Shown in pieces: positions 26,433 through 35,296 of a stretch of DNA of 54,949 bases (the first letter of the stretch is position 1; each line of letters opens with the position of its first letter). The position numbers and the translations under genes are program-made. A model generated the notes under the pieces. The model saw only the letters and a list, made by a program, of their open reading frames with translations, was not told the origin of the DNA and made no database searches. The stretch spans positions 1-54,949 of the forward strand of contig SHZJ01000021.1 of the NCBI GenBank assembly GCA_009692365.1, read 5' to 3'. The DNA is from Gammaproteobacteria bacterium. Its GTDB lineage: Bacteria; Pseudomonadota; Gammaproteobacteria; Ga0077536.

Positions 26433-27275
26433 ATGGCTAGATCATTACGTTTGGAGGTGGCCGGCGCCACCTATCTCATCTCGGCGCGGAGCGTGCACGC
26501 AGAGGTGCTGTTTGGCGCCGAGGCGGACCACCGATGGTTTCTCGATTGCCTAGGCCGGTCGTGTCTGCGCTATCGCTGGCGCTGTCTGGCGTGGTGTCTT
26601 ACCCCGGCCTACTACCAGCTTATCCTGGTGACCGAGGAGGCTAATCTGAGCACCGGCATGCGCCATCTAAACAGCCGCTACGCGCAGGCGCTGCCCCGCC
26701 GGAAGCCGGGTCCCGGCCAGTTATTCGAAGGCCGTTACGAAGCCATCGTGGTCGACCGCGAGCGCTATTTGGTGGAGGCCGTGCGGCGGGTGCTGCTGGC
26801 ACCCTTGCGTGAGGGTCTGGCCAGCACCCCGGGCGCGTGGCCGTGGTCGAGCTATGGCGCCACGCTCGGCCACAGCCCGCCGCCGGACTGGTTGGCGGTG
26901 GCCGACGTGCTGGCACCCTTTGCTGCCGCCAACTGTCCGGCGGAGGCTTTCGGGGCGGCGTTGGTGGCGCCCCGCACGCACCCTTTCGACCGGCCCCAGC
27001 CGGTGCGTCGGTGCCTGGGTGATTCGGCGTTCTTCGCGAGCCTGCTCGCGCAGTCCCCGCGTCATTTAGCCGCGTGTGCCGAACTGCCGCGCTCGACCCG
27101 CTGGCCACGGCCGGCGTTAACCGGCTTTGCCGCCGAGCACCCCAACCGCCGGGAGGCCATGCGGGCCGCCTACGCCTGTGGTTGTTACACGCAGAAGGAA
27201 ATCGCCCGTTATTTTGGCGTGCACGCGGCCACCGTTTCGCGCGCGGTGGGTCCAAGCTATCAGCCGCAGATCTGA
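26433..27275 (+). CDS. RAYT-like (Y1 transposase family) protein with altered active site and C-terminal HTH
   Basis: The protein has 280 residues from the ATG at 26433, which has GGGAGG five bases upstream; 44 extra upstream codons look spurious. The N-terminal 150 residues follow the REP-associated tyrosine transposase plan: ATYLISARSV, CLTPAYYQLILV, HLNSRYAQAL, GQLFEGRYEAIVVDRERYL, and a PLREGLASTPGAWPWSSY end. The metal-binding HUH motif, normally NHFH in this strand, reads AYYQ (59-62), so both histidines are gone. The likely tyrosine (Y83) remains. The C terminus carries a helix-turn-helix, TQKEIARYFGVHAATVSRAV. DNA binding without transposition is the best inference. The downstream membrane-protein gene starts five bases later. 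Confidence 0.85.
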   Translation: MARSLRLEVAGATYLISARSVHAEVLFGAEADHRWFLDCLGRSCLRYRWRCLAWCLTPAYYQLILVTEEANLSTGMRHLNSRYAQALPRRKPGPGQLFEGRYEAIVVDRERYLVEAVRRVLLAPLREGLASTPGAWPWSSYGATLGHSPPPDWLAVADVLAPFAAANCPAEAFGAALVAPRTHPFDRPQPVRRCLGDSAFFASLLAQSPRHLAACAELPRSTRWPRPALTGFAAEHPNRREAMRAAYACGCYTQKEIARYFGVHAATVSRAVGPSYQPQI

Positions 27276-27279
27276 GCCC

Positions 27280-28020
27280 ATGCCCCTCACGGCCTACGCG
27301 GTGACCTACGGCGGACCATCGCTGCTCATGACAGCAGTCTTTTGGGTGGTCCTGCCGCTGGTTTATTTCAAATGGCTGCGTCACCGGGTAGGGCGCTGGT
27401 GGCTGCGGCTGCTCGCCCTGCTGGCGATCTGGGGCGGAGCTTTCGTGCTCGCCTACGGTGAGCTGTTGTGGAACGCCCAACTCGCGCAGCAACTGTGCGA
27501 GCGTGAGGGCGGGCTGCACGCCAAGACCACCGCGACGGCGGCCGGCTTTATCGCGCCGGTCGATTTTGAGCACTGGGAAGCCAAGGGCTTTCGCTACGTG
27601 GAATTTGCCGTGGGCAGCGAGAAGCGCCGTACGAGCCGGGTGGTCGGGGTGGCGCTGACGCAGCGGGTCGAGGCCTTTATGAGCGACTACGAAGTGGTGA
27701 CGCGCAACGAAGTCGTGACGCGCGCCATCCTGCGGCAGCGCACGCAACTCATCGACCACCGTGCGGCGACGGTGCTGGGAGAATTCGTCGCCTTTCGTTT
27801 ATACCCGAGTTGGATCGATCGGGCCTTGCTGGCCCGGTTCGGCGGCGGCCCCCTCACCGCGCCCAGATGCGCCGGGCCCGGCATCACGCCCTCCAGCCGG
27901 TTTCCTAACGCCACCGAACTACTCATCGATGCCACGTTGCAGCCCCCGCCAAACGGGGCGTTCGACCCCGCCACAGCTGCGCTGCCGGGGACCGTAAGAG
28001 GCGACATCACCCGCAGATAA
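27280..28020 (+). CDS. Membrane protein of unknown function
   Basis: The protein has 246 residues from the ATG at 27280, four bases after the RAYT-like stop. Two hydrophobic segments are clear near the N terminus (SLLMTAVFWVVLPLVYF and LLALLAIWGGAFVLAYGELL), separated by a short basic loop. The remaining 180 residues are hydrophilic and look like one folded domain. No known motif was recognised. The domain holds several Arg/Glu-rich helices and a Pro-rich C terminus. The RTX giant gene starts 21 bases downstream, so the two are probably co-transcribed, and a role linked to that protein is possible (inference). The longer open frame to 27127 runs inside the RAYT-like gene and was rejected. Confidence 0.75.
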   Translation: MPLTAYAVTYGGPSLLMTAVFWVVLPLVYFKWLRHRVGRWWLRLLALLAIWGGAFVLAYGELLWNAQLAQQLCEREGGLHAKTTATAAGFIAPVDFEHWEAKGFRYVEFAVGSEKRRTSRVVGVALTQRVEAFMSDYEVVTRNEVVTRAILRQRTQLIDHRAATVLGEFVAFRLYPSWIDRALLARFGGGPLTAPRCAGPGITPSSRFPNATELLIDATLQPPPNGAFDPATAALPGTVRGDITRR

Positions 28021-28041
28021 TTTCTTGGCAAGGAGGCCGGA

Positions 28042-31000
28042 ATGAAATTTAACCAGCTGTTTAAGTACGCCATCGCCGCCAATTTGTCCTACGCCTTTTG
28101 GCCGCAGCGCCAGCCGCTGAGCGCCGCAGATCTGGCCGCCGCCGCGCTCGATGCCCAACTGATTTCCCCGGCTTGGGCGGCCCGCGTGTTCAACGATTGG
28201 GGTTGGAAGGTGCCCGCAGCGGGCATCGCACCCAACGACGCCACGGGCTTTGCCGCCAATTTGCTGGTCACGCCCGATGAGCAGATCCTCACCATTCGGG
28301 GCACAGAATTTAGCGACAGCGCGCTGGACATCGTGCGCGCCCTACTGCCGGGCCAGCAGCTGAGCGAGGCCAGTATTCTGGATTTTTTTGGCGCCGACTT
28401 AGTGGACATCGGGGGCTTGGGTTTGGCGCTGGGCCAGGCGACGAGCTTGCTCAACTATGTTCTGCGCACCGCCGCTCCCAGCGGTAGCAGCGTCCCACAG
28501 TATGTGCTGCAGCGGGCGAGTGCCTTCGAATTACTGCCCTCACCGGTGCCCAGCGGACGGGTGTCGCTGTCTTTCTCCGAACCCGGTGCCGCGCCGTTGC
28601 GGCACTATTTTTGGTTTGATGCCCACCCCACGTCCGGCTTGGGCTTACTCGGCCCGGACCTGCCCGTGACGGTGACTGGACACTCTTTGGGCGGCCATCT
28701 GGCCGTGCTCGCGCTGCGCGTTTTCCCGCAGGTTTTCGCGCAGGGCGTGGCGTTCAACGCGCCGGGCTTCGACCGCATCGGTTCGGCGCAACTCACCGAC
28801 GCCTTTGTGGCGCGGGCCGCCCTGTTGGGCGCCAGCGCGCCCGCGCCAGATTTCCACGGGCTGGCCGGGCGTCTGAGCAATATCGTGAGCGAGAGTTCGA
28901 GCCACGATAACGATGTGGCGATCATCCCCTCCGCGCTGACGGGGTTTGCGCGCTTACCGGCGCCTATTTTGGTGCGCACCGAACTCAACAGCCACGGCAT
29001 GGATCCGCTGATGGAAAGTCTGGCGGTGCTGGCAACGCTGGAGAGTCTGGGCCCAGATTTGTCCCCCGCGGCGCTCGAGGCCATTTTCGACGCAGCTGCC
29101 ACGCAGCCGGAGGCTTCCATCGAACAATTAGTCAGCGGCCTCGCCTCGGTGCTCGACCGGCGCCGCGCTTTCACTGCGCTGGGGGTGAGCTGGATAGGCT
29201 ATTCGGACGACGCTGCGGTGTTCAGCGCCCGCAACGCTTTGCAGGATGCCTTGCTGCCGATCCAACAGGGTTTCGCGACCCACCCCTCTGCGCGCCTGGT
29301 GTCTTTGCTGGAAACTGATCCGGCCATGCTGGCGGGACTTGCGTTGGAGTCGGCCGCTCATCGCTACGCCTTGCGCGAATTCAATCCCTACGCGGTGGTG
29401 GGCGACGACACCCTGTATACCCAGCGCATCAGCGCGCCGCAGCTGGCGGCCGGGCAAACCTCCGCCGCGGAATGGGCCGACCGGGCGCAGATGTTCGGCT
29501 ATGAAATGGGTCGACGCCGCAACGACGCCCCGGGTCCGTTCGTGCTCGGGGAGCAGGCCGTGCGTTTTTTAGATTTACGCACGGGGCTGGAATTTCAAGT
29601 GCAGCCCGTGGCGTTGGGCCGCCCCTTGGCGCGCCCGACGGTGCGGGTGGCGTTTGGTTCGGAGCTGGCTGACGGGGTCGCAGAGCTCGCTGGGAGCACC
29701 GGGCCCGACCGCCTTTATGGCGGCGGGGGCGCGGATGTTCTGGCCGGTGAACCGGGCGACGATCACTTGGAAGGTGGCGCGGGTGAGGATGTTTTGCTGG
29801 GGGGCGAGGGCCGCGACACCCTCGCCGGCGGGCCGGGTGCGGATGTGCTCTGCGGCAGCACGCTGGCGCGCGGCGAGGACCACGCGAGCGATCTGTTGCT
29901 CGGCGGGCCGGGTCTGGATGCGCTGTACGCGGCGGGGGGGGATGTGGTGCGCGATACCGATGGTCAGCTGAGCGTTTGGGCCAACGCAAGCTGGGTGCCC
30001 CTCAGCGGTGCACCCCTGCGCGCGCTGCCCGGCTCCCCGACGGTGCGGGTGTTCGAAACGACCGGGGGCCCACCGCTGCTGCTGGCCTGGAATGTGGTGA
30101 CGCGCGAACTGCGGGTGGGTGGGGTGAGCGTGCTCGATTTCACCCCCGGCGACCTCGATATTCGCTTCCCGGAATTACCCGACCTGCCGCCCCTGCCGGT
30201 GGTGCGCGGCACGCCGGCGGGCGAGGTGCTCGCCGGCAGCGCGTTGGCCGACCAACTCGAGGCCTTGGCGGGCGATGACCGCCTGCGCGGATTTGAGGGC
30301 GACGACCGCCTCGATGGCGGTGCGGGCGCGGACGTTGTGTTGGGCGATAGCGGTGCGGACCGCAGCTGCGGCGCGGCGGGTCGCGATGTGCTGCTGGGCG
30401 GTGAGGGTCATGACCAGTTAGACGGTGGCGCCGACGACGACGCCTTGAGCGGCGATGAGGGTAACGACTTGCTGCTCGGTGGGGAGGGTCGTGATCTGCT
30501 GGCCGGTGGTCCGGGCGCGGATGTGCTGCTGGGCGGCGCGGGCGACGATGTCCTAATCGCCGGGTTGTCGTTGCTGGAACCCGGCGCGGACTGGCAGGTA
30601 GTCCGCGGTACACCCCCGCTGGGTCAGGTGTTGCGCGACCCGCGAAATCTAAGCCTCCGCCAGTTCGGTGCGGTGGACTTGGCACAGGCGAACTGGCCCC
30701 ACGATCCCAGTGGGGACTGGCTCTACGGCGAGGCGGGTGATGATTTTCTCATCGGTAGTGCAGGCGACGACGACATCGACGCTGGCCCCGGCGACGACAC
30801 GGCCTTGGGCGGTGATGGCAACGACACCCTGCGGGGCGGCCCGGGCGCAGACCATCTGCGCGGCAGCGGTGGCGCGGACCATCTAGAAGGGGGCGAGGGC
30901 GACGATTTTCTGGTGGGTTACGGCGACCAGGCCGATGGCGCGGCCCCCGACGGGGCCGACCAATTGAGCGGCGGTGAGGGTGCAGACCAACTCCAGGGCG

Positions 31001-34000
31001 GGCCCGGCGACGACTGGTTGATGGGTGACGCGGGCGCTGACCATCTTTTTGGCGACGCCGGGGATGACCAACTCTGGGGGGGCAACGAGGCGGATACGCT
31101 GTCGGGTGACAGCGGTGACGACCAACTGCACGGGGACGCCGGTCGCGATGAACTACAGGGCGGGGCCGGCGCAGATACCGCGCTGGGCGGGGCGGACGAT
31201 GATGTGCTCGACGGCGGTGATGGGCGTGACGAGCTCTACGGGGAGGCGGGTGATGACGCGCTGCTGGGCGGGGATGACAACGACCGTTTGCTCGGCGGTG
31301 CCGGCGACGACCGCCTCACGGGCGGCAGCGGGGAGGATTGGCTACTCGGCGGTCCGGGGGCGGACCTATTGGTGGGCGGCACCGGCAATGACACCTATTG
31401 GCTAGCGCGCGGCGATGGCCACGACGTCTGGTCCGACACCGGCGGGGATGACCTCGTCTGGTTGCGCGATACGCCGAGTCTGGCGAGCTGGCAGATGCTC
31501 GAAAGCGGCACCTCCCTCGTGCTGTCGCAGGCCAACGGCGACGCTTTGAGCCTGCTCAATTGGCGCACGTCCGGGCTGGAAACGCTACGGTTCGGCAGCA
31601 CCGGCGTGCTCGATGGCGAGCATCTGCTGGCGCCGCAGTGGGCGGGGATCGCCGCCACCGTCACCACCGCCGGCACCCACGGCTCCACCGGCGACGACCT
31701 TCTCAAGCTCGCGCGGGTGGACGGTCAGGTGACCGGGGGTGCGGGCAACGACCGCTACGTCTTGACGGCGCAGACGCAAGCACAAATCGACGACCCCAAC
31801 GGCCATAACACCCTCATTTTCCCTGACGAAATGACCCTTGAGAGCGTCACGCTGGGCCTGCGCGGCAGCGCGTGGGCGTGGTCCTGCGAGGACTTGCGCG
31901 TGGCGGCCGCCCCCAACACGTTCGCGCGCTATGTTTTTGGCGTCGGCACTGTTTTAACGGCCGAGCAAATGCGTGAGCGTTTTTTACACGACGTGCCACG
32001 TGCCCCCCAGATCGCCGAGCAGCTCGGCAACCGGGCGCTGGTCGGCGGGCAAGCCTTTAGCTTCGGACTGGCGCCCGAGGCCTTTTATGACCCCAATCCT
32101 GCCGCTACGTTGGGCTACGAAGCGCGTTTGGCGGGCGGGGCTGCGCTGCCCGCTTGGCTGTCTTTTGACCCCCTCACGCGGCTTTTCAGCGGCACGGCAC
32201 CGGGCGACACCGTGCGCTCGTTGGCGGTCGCCGTGCGTGCAAGCGACGAGACTGCACTCAGTGCCACGCAAGTCTTTGGCATCGATGTGCTGTTGCCGTT
32301 TCGGCCGAATACCCAGGCCTTGTTTGCCAGCGAGGCGATCAATGGCACCAACGGGGTTTGGCTGCAGCGACCGGGCGCAGCTTACAGCCAGCCGGCAACC
32401 CCGGTGGTGGCCGCGGTGGGCGACCTCAATGCCGATGGCATCGCCGACTTTCTGTATAACGACACGGTGCGTTTCGGGAGTCGGGGTAGCACGGGCGCAG
32501 ATTTTTCCCGCGCCGCCCCTAACGGCGATAACGGCACCCGGCTCCTGAACGCCCCAGATTGGGTGCCGGGTGGGCGCGGCCAGATGCGTTTTCAACCGCT
32601 GGTGGCGGACGTGAACCACGATGGGATCGACGATGTCGTGCTCGGGGCGCTAGGCGCAGAGACCGCCGGGCCACGGGTGCTGCTGGGTCAGCGCGGCCAC
32701 TGGGCGAGCACCCTCGAGTACGCCGGCTTGTCCCGGCCGCCGGCCTGGCCTCCCGCGATGGCCGGGGCCGTGAGTGCGCCCGCTGCGCCGCCGAGTCTGT
32801 TCTATCAGGGGGCCCCGGTCACGCCCGATAACTGGTTTGCGCTGGGCGATTTCAACGGCGACGGCAAGACCGATTTCGGGGTGACGATTAGCCCCGGCGA
32901 CCCGCGCGATGTTTGGTTGGGGGTGGTGTTTGGGAGCGCTGCGCTCGCCGCCACGGTGAACCTCGATAACCCGGCCAACGCCGCCGCGCTGCGCCTTACG
33001 CTCCCGCCCTACGAGGGTTTTCCCCGCTTCGACCCGAATGGCGCGCTGGGGGCCAGCGGCTGGGGACCACTCAGCGCGCTGGGTGACATCAACGGGGACG
33101 GCTTGGCCGATGTCGGGCTAGGCTCGGCGCCCTATCTCTTCACCGCAGGCCACGCCTACGCCGCGGTGGTGCTGGGCCAATCCGGGGTTGGGGGCGCGCT
33201 AAATCTGAACGCGCTCAACGGTGCCAACGGCTTTCTGGTGAGCTTTCCCGAACCGGGCAGCGGTTATGCGCTGGGCCACACTCTGCGCGCGGCGGGGGAC
33301 CTCAACGGCGATGGCTATGGCGATGTCCTGGCCAGCGACGAGGCGCGGGGTGCGGCGTTTGTCATTCACGGCGCGGCCGCGTTGGTCGGCAGTCTGCAAG
33401 CCGGGACCGCGGCTGATGACTTCATCGAGGCCCGCCCCGATGCCACGGTGGCGGCTGGACCGGGCGACGATGTCGTGCACGTGCACGTGCGCGGCCCCGG
33501 CGGGGGGAATATCTACACCGGCAGCGGCCGCAATCGGGTGATTATCGAGGCCGTCTCGAGCGTCGAAATAAGCTACCCGGGACCGATCGTCGAGGTCTAC
33601 GGTGGGCGCGAGGCGGACATCTACGAGGTGTTTAGCCGCGGCCGCGTGCAGTTGTCGCTCCACGACAGCACGGGCGAGCGCAATACCCTGCGTTTGCACG
33701 GGGAGCACCCGCTGGCGCAACTGCGGCTGAGGACCGGCTCTGTCCTGCTCGATTTAGGCCCGGATGCCCCCCAAATCCATCTGGAAGATGTGGATTTTAA
33801 TGATGTTCTGGGCGGGCCGCGCACGGTCGATACGATCGAGTTTGATGACGGCACGCGGCTGGACTACGGCGCGCTCATCGCACGCGGTTTTGACCTCGTG
33901 GGGAGCGCGGCGGCGGAGGTCCTGACCGGCACCAGCGTGACCGATCGCCTGCTGGCGCTGGCGGGCGACGACCGGCTGGTGGGTGGCGCGGGTGACGATA

Positions 34001-35262
34001 CCTTGGCGGGTGGCGCGGGCGACGACCGTTATGTGTTCGCCACCGGCAGCGGCCAAGACTTGCTCATCGATACCGCCGGTGCCGATACCCTGCTGTTCAC
34101 CGCCGCGGCCGGCGTCGCGGCCCTGCACTTTGCGCACGTGGGGCTAGATTTAATCATCACCCACGGCACCAATGACACCGTTCGTCTGAGCAACTGGGAT
34201 GCGGCGCCGGCGGCGCGCGTCGAAAACCTGGTGTGCGGCGACGCGCCGCCCCTCAATCTGCTGCAACTGGCGAACCGCGCGCCGCAAGCCAGCGCGGCGC
34301 TGAGCACACTGGCAGCTACCGTGGGCACACCCTTCAGCCTAACGCCGGCCGCCGAGTGGTTCAGCGATCCCGACCCGCTCGACACCCTGCGCTGGCGCTT
34401 GGAGGCGGCAAGCGGTGCTACGCCGGGGTGGCTGAGCTTTAATTCGGTGACCCACGTGTTGGCCGGCACGCCAGACACCGCTCAAACGCTCGCGCTGCGG
34501 CTGGTTGCGCAAGACGAGCAGGGCGCCCAGGCAACTCGTAGGCTGAACATCACCATCGCGCCCGCCGCGCCCCAGCGACCCTCCGCGGGCGCTGACTGGC
34601 TGGTGGGCACGCCCGGCCATGATGTGCTGTCTGGGCGCGCCGGCAATGACCATCTCGACGGCCTGGCCGGCAACGACAAACTCGCCGGGGGCGCGGGGGC
34701 CGACCAGCTGTTCGGTGGCGCAGGTGCGGATTGGCTCTATGGCGAGCGCGGCGCCGACACCCTGGATGGTGGCCCCGGTGATGACCGGCTGGACGGTGGC
34801 GCGGGCGACGACTGGCTGCTGGGTGCCGAGGGTCGCGACCGGCTGACCGGGGCTGCCGGCAACGACCGGCTCAGCGGCGGCGCGGGTGACGACCGGTACA
34901 TTTTTGGCCGGGGCTTTGGGCGGGATGTGGTCGCGAACGGGGACGCCGCCGGTTTCGATGAAATCGTGCTGGAAGGGGTGCACCGTCCGCGCGATCTGGC
35001 TTGGTGGCGCGAGGGCGACGCGCTGACGCTAGCGCCGCGTGGCACGGCCGACCGTCTCACTCTCGCCGACTGGTACACCCAGCCCACGCAGCGCGTAGAC
35101 CAATTTCGTCTGGCGGGTGGGGCCACCCTGCACGCGGCGCAGGTCAATCAACTGGTGCAGGCGCTGGCGGGGTTCGACCCCCTGCCGGGTCGTGCCCTGC
35201 CGTTGAACCACGCGGCACTGGCGCCCCTGGAGTCGCTGCTAGCCACCTTCTGGCAGGTATAA
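28042..35262 (+). CDS. Giant RTX protein with N-terminal lipase-like domain
   Basis: The protein has 2406 residues. AAGGAGG precedes the ATG. Residues about 70-430 resemble an alpha/beta-hydrolase lipase: IRGTEF, the nucleophile elbow GHSLGG (213-218, Ser215), then HDNDVAIIP and LNSHGMDPL as likely acid and base region. Glycine/aspartate nonapeptide RTX repeats (GGxGxDxLx) fall in five blocks near 551-612, 722-839, 892-1119, 1951-2006 and 2182-2292. Between them lie two cadherin-like/He_PIG-type domains (about 1319-1422 and 2073-2172) and five FG-GAP/EF-hand-like DxNxDG repeats (1452-1779). There is no N-terminal signal peptide; the C terminus ends as expected for type I secretion. It is probably an exported, calcium-folded enzyme or adhesin. 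No exporter genes are in the window. Confidence 0.93.
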   Translation: MKFNQLFKYAIAANLSYAFWPQRQPLSAADLAAAALDAQLISPAWAARVFNDWGWKVPAAGIAPNDATGFAANLLVTPDEQILTIRGTEFSDSALDIVRALLPGQQLSEASILDFFGADLVDIGGLGLALGQATSLLNYVLRTAAPSGSSVPQYVLQRASAFELLPSPVPSGRVSLSFSEPGAAPLRHYFWFDAHPTSGLGLLGPDLPVTVTGHSLGGHLAVLALRVFPQVFAQGVAFNAPGFDRIGSAQLTDAFVARAALLGASAPAPDFHGLAGRLSNIVSESSSHDNDVAIIPSALTGFARLPAPILVRTELNSHGMDPLMESLAVLATLESLGPDLSPAALEAIFDAAATQPEASIEQLVSGLASVLDRRRAFTALGVSWIGYSDDAAVFSARNALQDALLPIQQGFATHPSARLVSLLETDPAMLAGLALESAAHRYALREFNPYAVVGDDTLYTQRISAPQLAAGQTSAAEWADRAQMFGYEMGRRRNDAPGPFVLGEQAVRFLDLRTGLEFQVQPVALGRPLARPTVRVAFGSELADGVAELAGSTGPDRLYGGGGADVLAGEPGDDHLEGGAGEDVLLGGEGRDTLAGGPGADVLCGSTLARGEDHASDLLLGGPGLDALYAAGGDVVRDTDGQLSVWANASWVPLSGAPLRALPGSPTVRVFETTGGPPLLLAWNVVTRELRVGGVSVLDFTPGDLDIRFPELPDLPPLPVVRGTPAGEVLAGSALADQLEALAGDDRLRGFEGDDRLDGGAGADVVLGDSGADRSCGAAGRDVLLGGEGHDQLDGGADDDALSGDEGNDLLLGGEGRDLLAGGPGADVLLGGAGDDVLIAGLSLLEPGADWQVVRGTPPLGQVLRDPRNLSLRQFGAVDLAQANWPHDPSGDWLYGEAGDDFLIGSAGDDDIDAGPGDDTALGGDGNDTLRGGPGADHLRGSGGADHLEGGEGDDFLVGYGDQADGAAPDGADQLSGGEGADQLQGGPGDDWLMGDAGADHLFGDAGDDQLWGGNEADTLSGDSGDDQLHGDAGRDELQGGAGADTALGGADDDVLDGGDGRDELYGEAGDDALLGGDDNDRLLGGAGDDRLTGGSGEDWLLGGPGADLLVGGTGNDTYWLARGDGHDVWSDTGGDDLVWLRDTPSLASWQMLESGTSLVLSQANGDALSLLNWRTSGLETLRFGSTGVLDGEHLLAPQWAGIAATVTTAGTHGSTGDDLLKLARVDGQVTGGAGNDRYVLTAQTQAQIDDPNGHNTLIFPDEMTLESVTLGLRGSAWAWSCEDLRVAAAPNTFARYVFGVGTVLTAEQMRERFLHDVPRAPQIAEQLGNRALVGGQAFSFGLAPEAFYDPNPAATLGYEARLAGGAALPAWLSFDPLTRLFSGTAPGDTVRSLAVAVRASDETALSATQVFGIDVLLPFRPNTQALFASEAINGTNGVWLQRPGAAYSQPATPVVAAVGDLNADGIADFLYNDTVRFGSRGSTGADFSRAAPNGDNGTRLLNAPDWVPGGRGQMRFQPLVADVNHDGIDDVVLGALGAETAGPRVLLGQRGHWASTLEYAGLSRPPAWPPAMAGAVSAPAAPPSLFYQGAPVTPDNWFALGDFNGDGKTDFGVTISPGDPRDVWLGVVFGSAALAATVNLDNPANAAALRLTLPPYEGFPRFDPNGALGASGWGPLSALGDINGDGLADVGLGSAPYLFTAGHAYAAVVLGQSGVGGALNLNALNGANGFLVSFPEPGSGYALGHTLRAAGDLNGDGYGDVLASDEARGAAFVIHGAAALVGSLQAGTAADDFIEARPDATVAAGPGDDVVHVHVRGPGGGNIYTGSGRNRVIIEAVSSVEISYPGPIVEVYGGREADIYEVFSRGRVQLSLHDSTGERNTLRLHGEHPLAQLRLRTGSVLLDLGPDAPQIHLEDVDFNDVLGGPRTVDTIEFDDGTRLDYGALIARGFDLVGSAAAEVLTGTSVTDRLLALAGDDRLVGGAGDDTLAGGAGDDRYVFATGSGQDLLIDTAGADTLLFTAAAGVAALHFAHVGLDLIITHGTNDTVRLSNWDAAPAARVENLVCGDAPPLNLLQLANRAPQASAALSTLAATVGTPFSLTPAAEWFSDPDPLDTLRWRLEAASGATPGWLSFNSVTHVLAGTPDTAQTLALRLVAQDEQGAQATRRLNITIAPAAPQRPSAGADWLVGTPGHDVLSGRAGNDHLDGLAGNDKLAGGAGADQLFGGAGADWLYGERGADTLDGGPGDDRLDGGAGDDWLLGAEGRDRLTGAAGNDRLSGGAGDDRYIFGRGFGRDVVANGDAAGFDEIVLEGVHRPRDLAWWREGDALTLAPRGTADRLTLADWYTQPTQRVDQFRLAGGATLHAAQVNQLVQALAGFDPLPGRALPLNHAALAPLESLLATFWQV
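29695..31400 (+). repeat. RTX nonapeptide-coding repeats, first three blocks
   Basis: Codons for GGxGxDxLx units recur every 27 bases at about 29695-29880, 30210-30560 and 30720-31400, with DNA motifs such as GGCGGTGCGGGCGACGAT in many variants. The first block is interrupted by a non-repeat insert (about 29880-30200) and the second by about 30560-30715. Each filled pair of units would bind calcium outside the cell in the known family. Confidence 0.9.
33895..34920 (+). repeat. RTX nonapeptide-coding repeats, last two blocks
   Basis: Two further runs of 27-base units lie at about 33895-34060 and 34590-34920, on either side of a cadherin-like domain. Each is followed by a GDDRYVF/YIFGRGFG-type segment and a conserved RLSNW or TLADWY block that resembles the haemolysin-type calcium-binding related domain. 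This arrangement is typical for the C-terminal part of RTX exoproteins. Confidence 0.88.
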
Positions 35263-35286
35263 AAGCGGCGGACGTGCGGCCGCCGC
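35258..35286 (-). terminator. Rho-independent terminator for the ABC-F gene, overlapping the RTX stop
   Basis: GCGGCGG (35265-35271) and CCGCCGC (35280-35286) form a 7-bp stem with an 8-base loop, 10 bases beyond the ABC-F stop. On the minus strand it is followed by CTTTTAT, a short U-tract that is made of the TATAAAA around the RTX TAA stop codon. On the plus strand no T-run follows, so it should act mainly leftward. Confidence 0.55.
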
Positions 35287-35296
35287 GGGGCTTGCC

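Noticed and set aside
26641..27759. Minus-strand open frame of 372 codons
   Set aside because: It is antisense to the RAYT-like and membrane-protein genes, with Pro/Arg-rich low-complexity text and no motif.
28042..35262. RTX DNA repeats as a CRISPR or satellite array
   Set aside because: The 27-base period is in frame and encodes GGxGxDxLx units with degenerate DNA, so the repeats are protein-coding.
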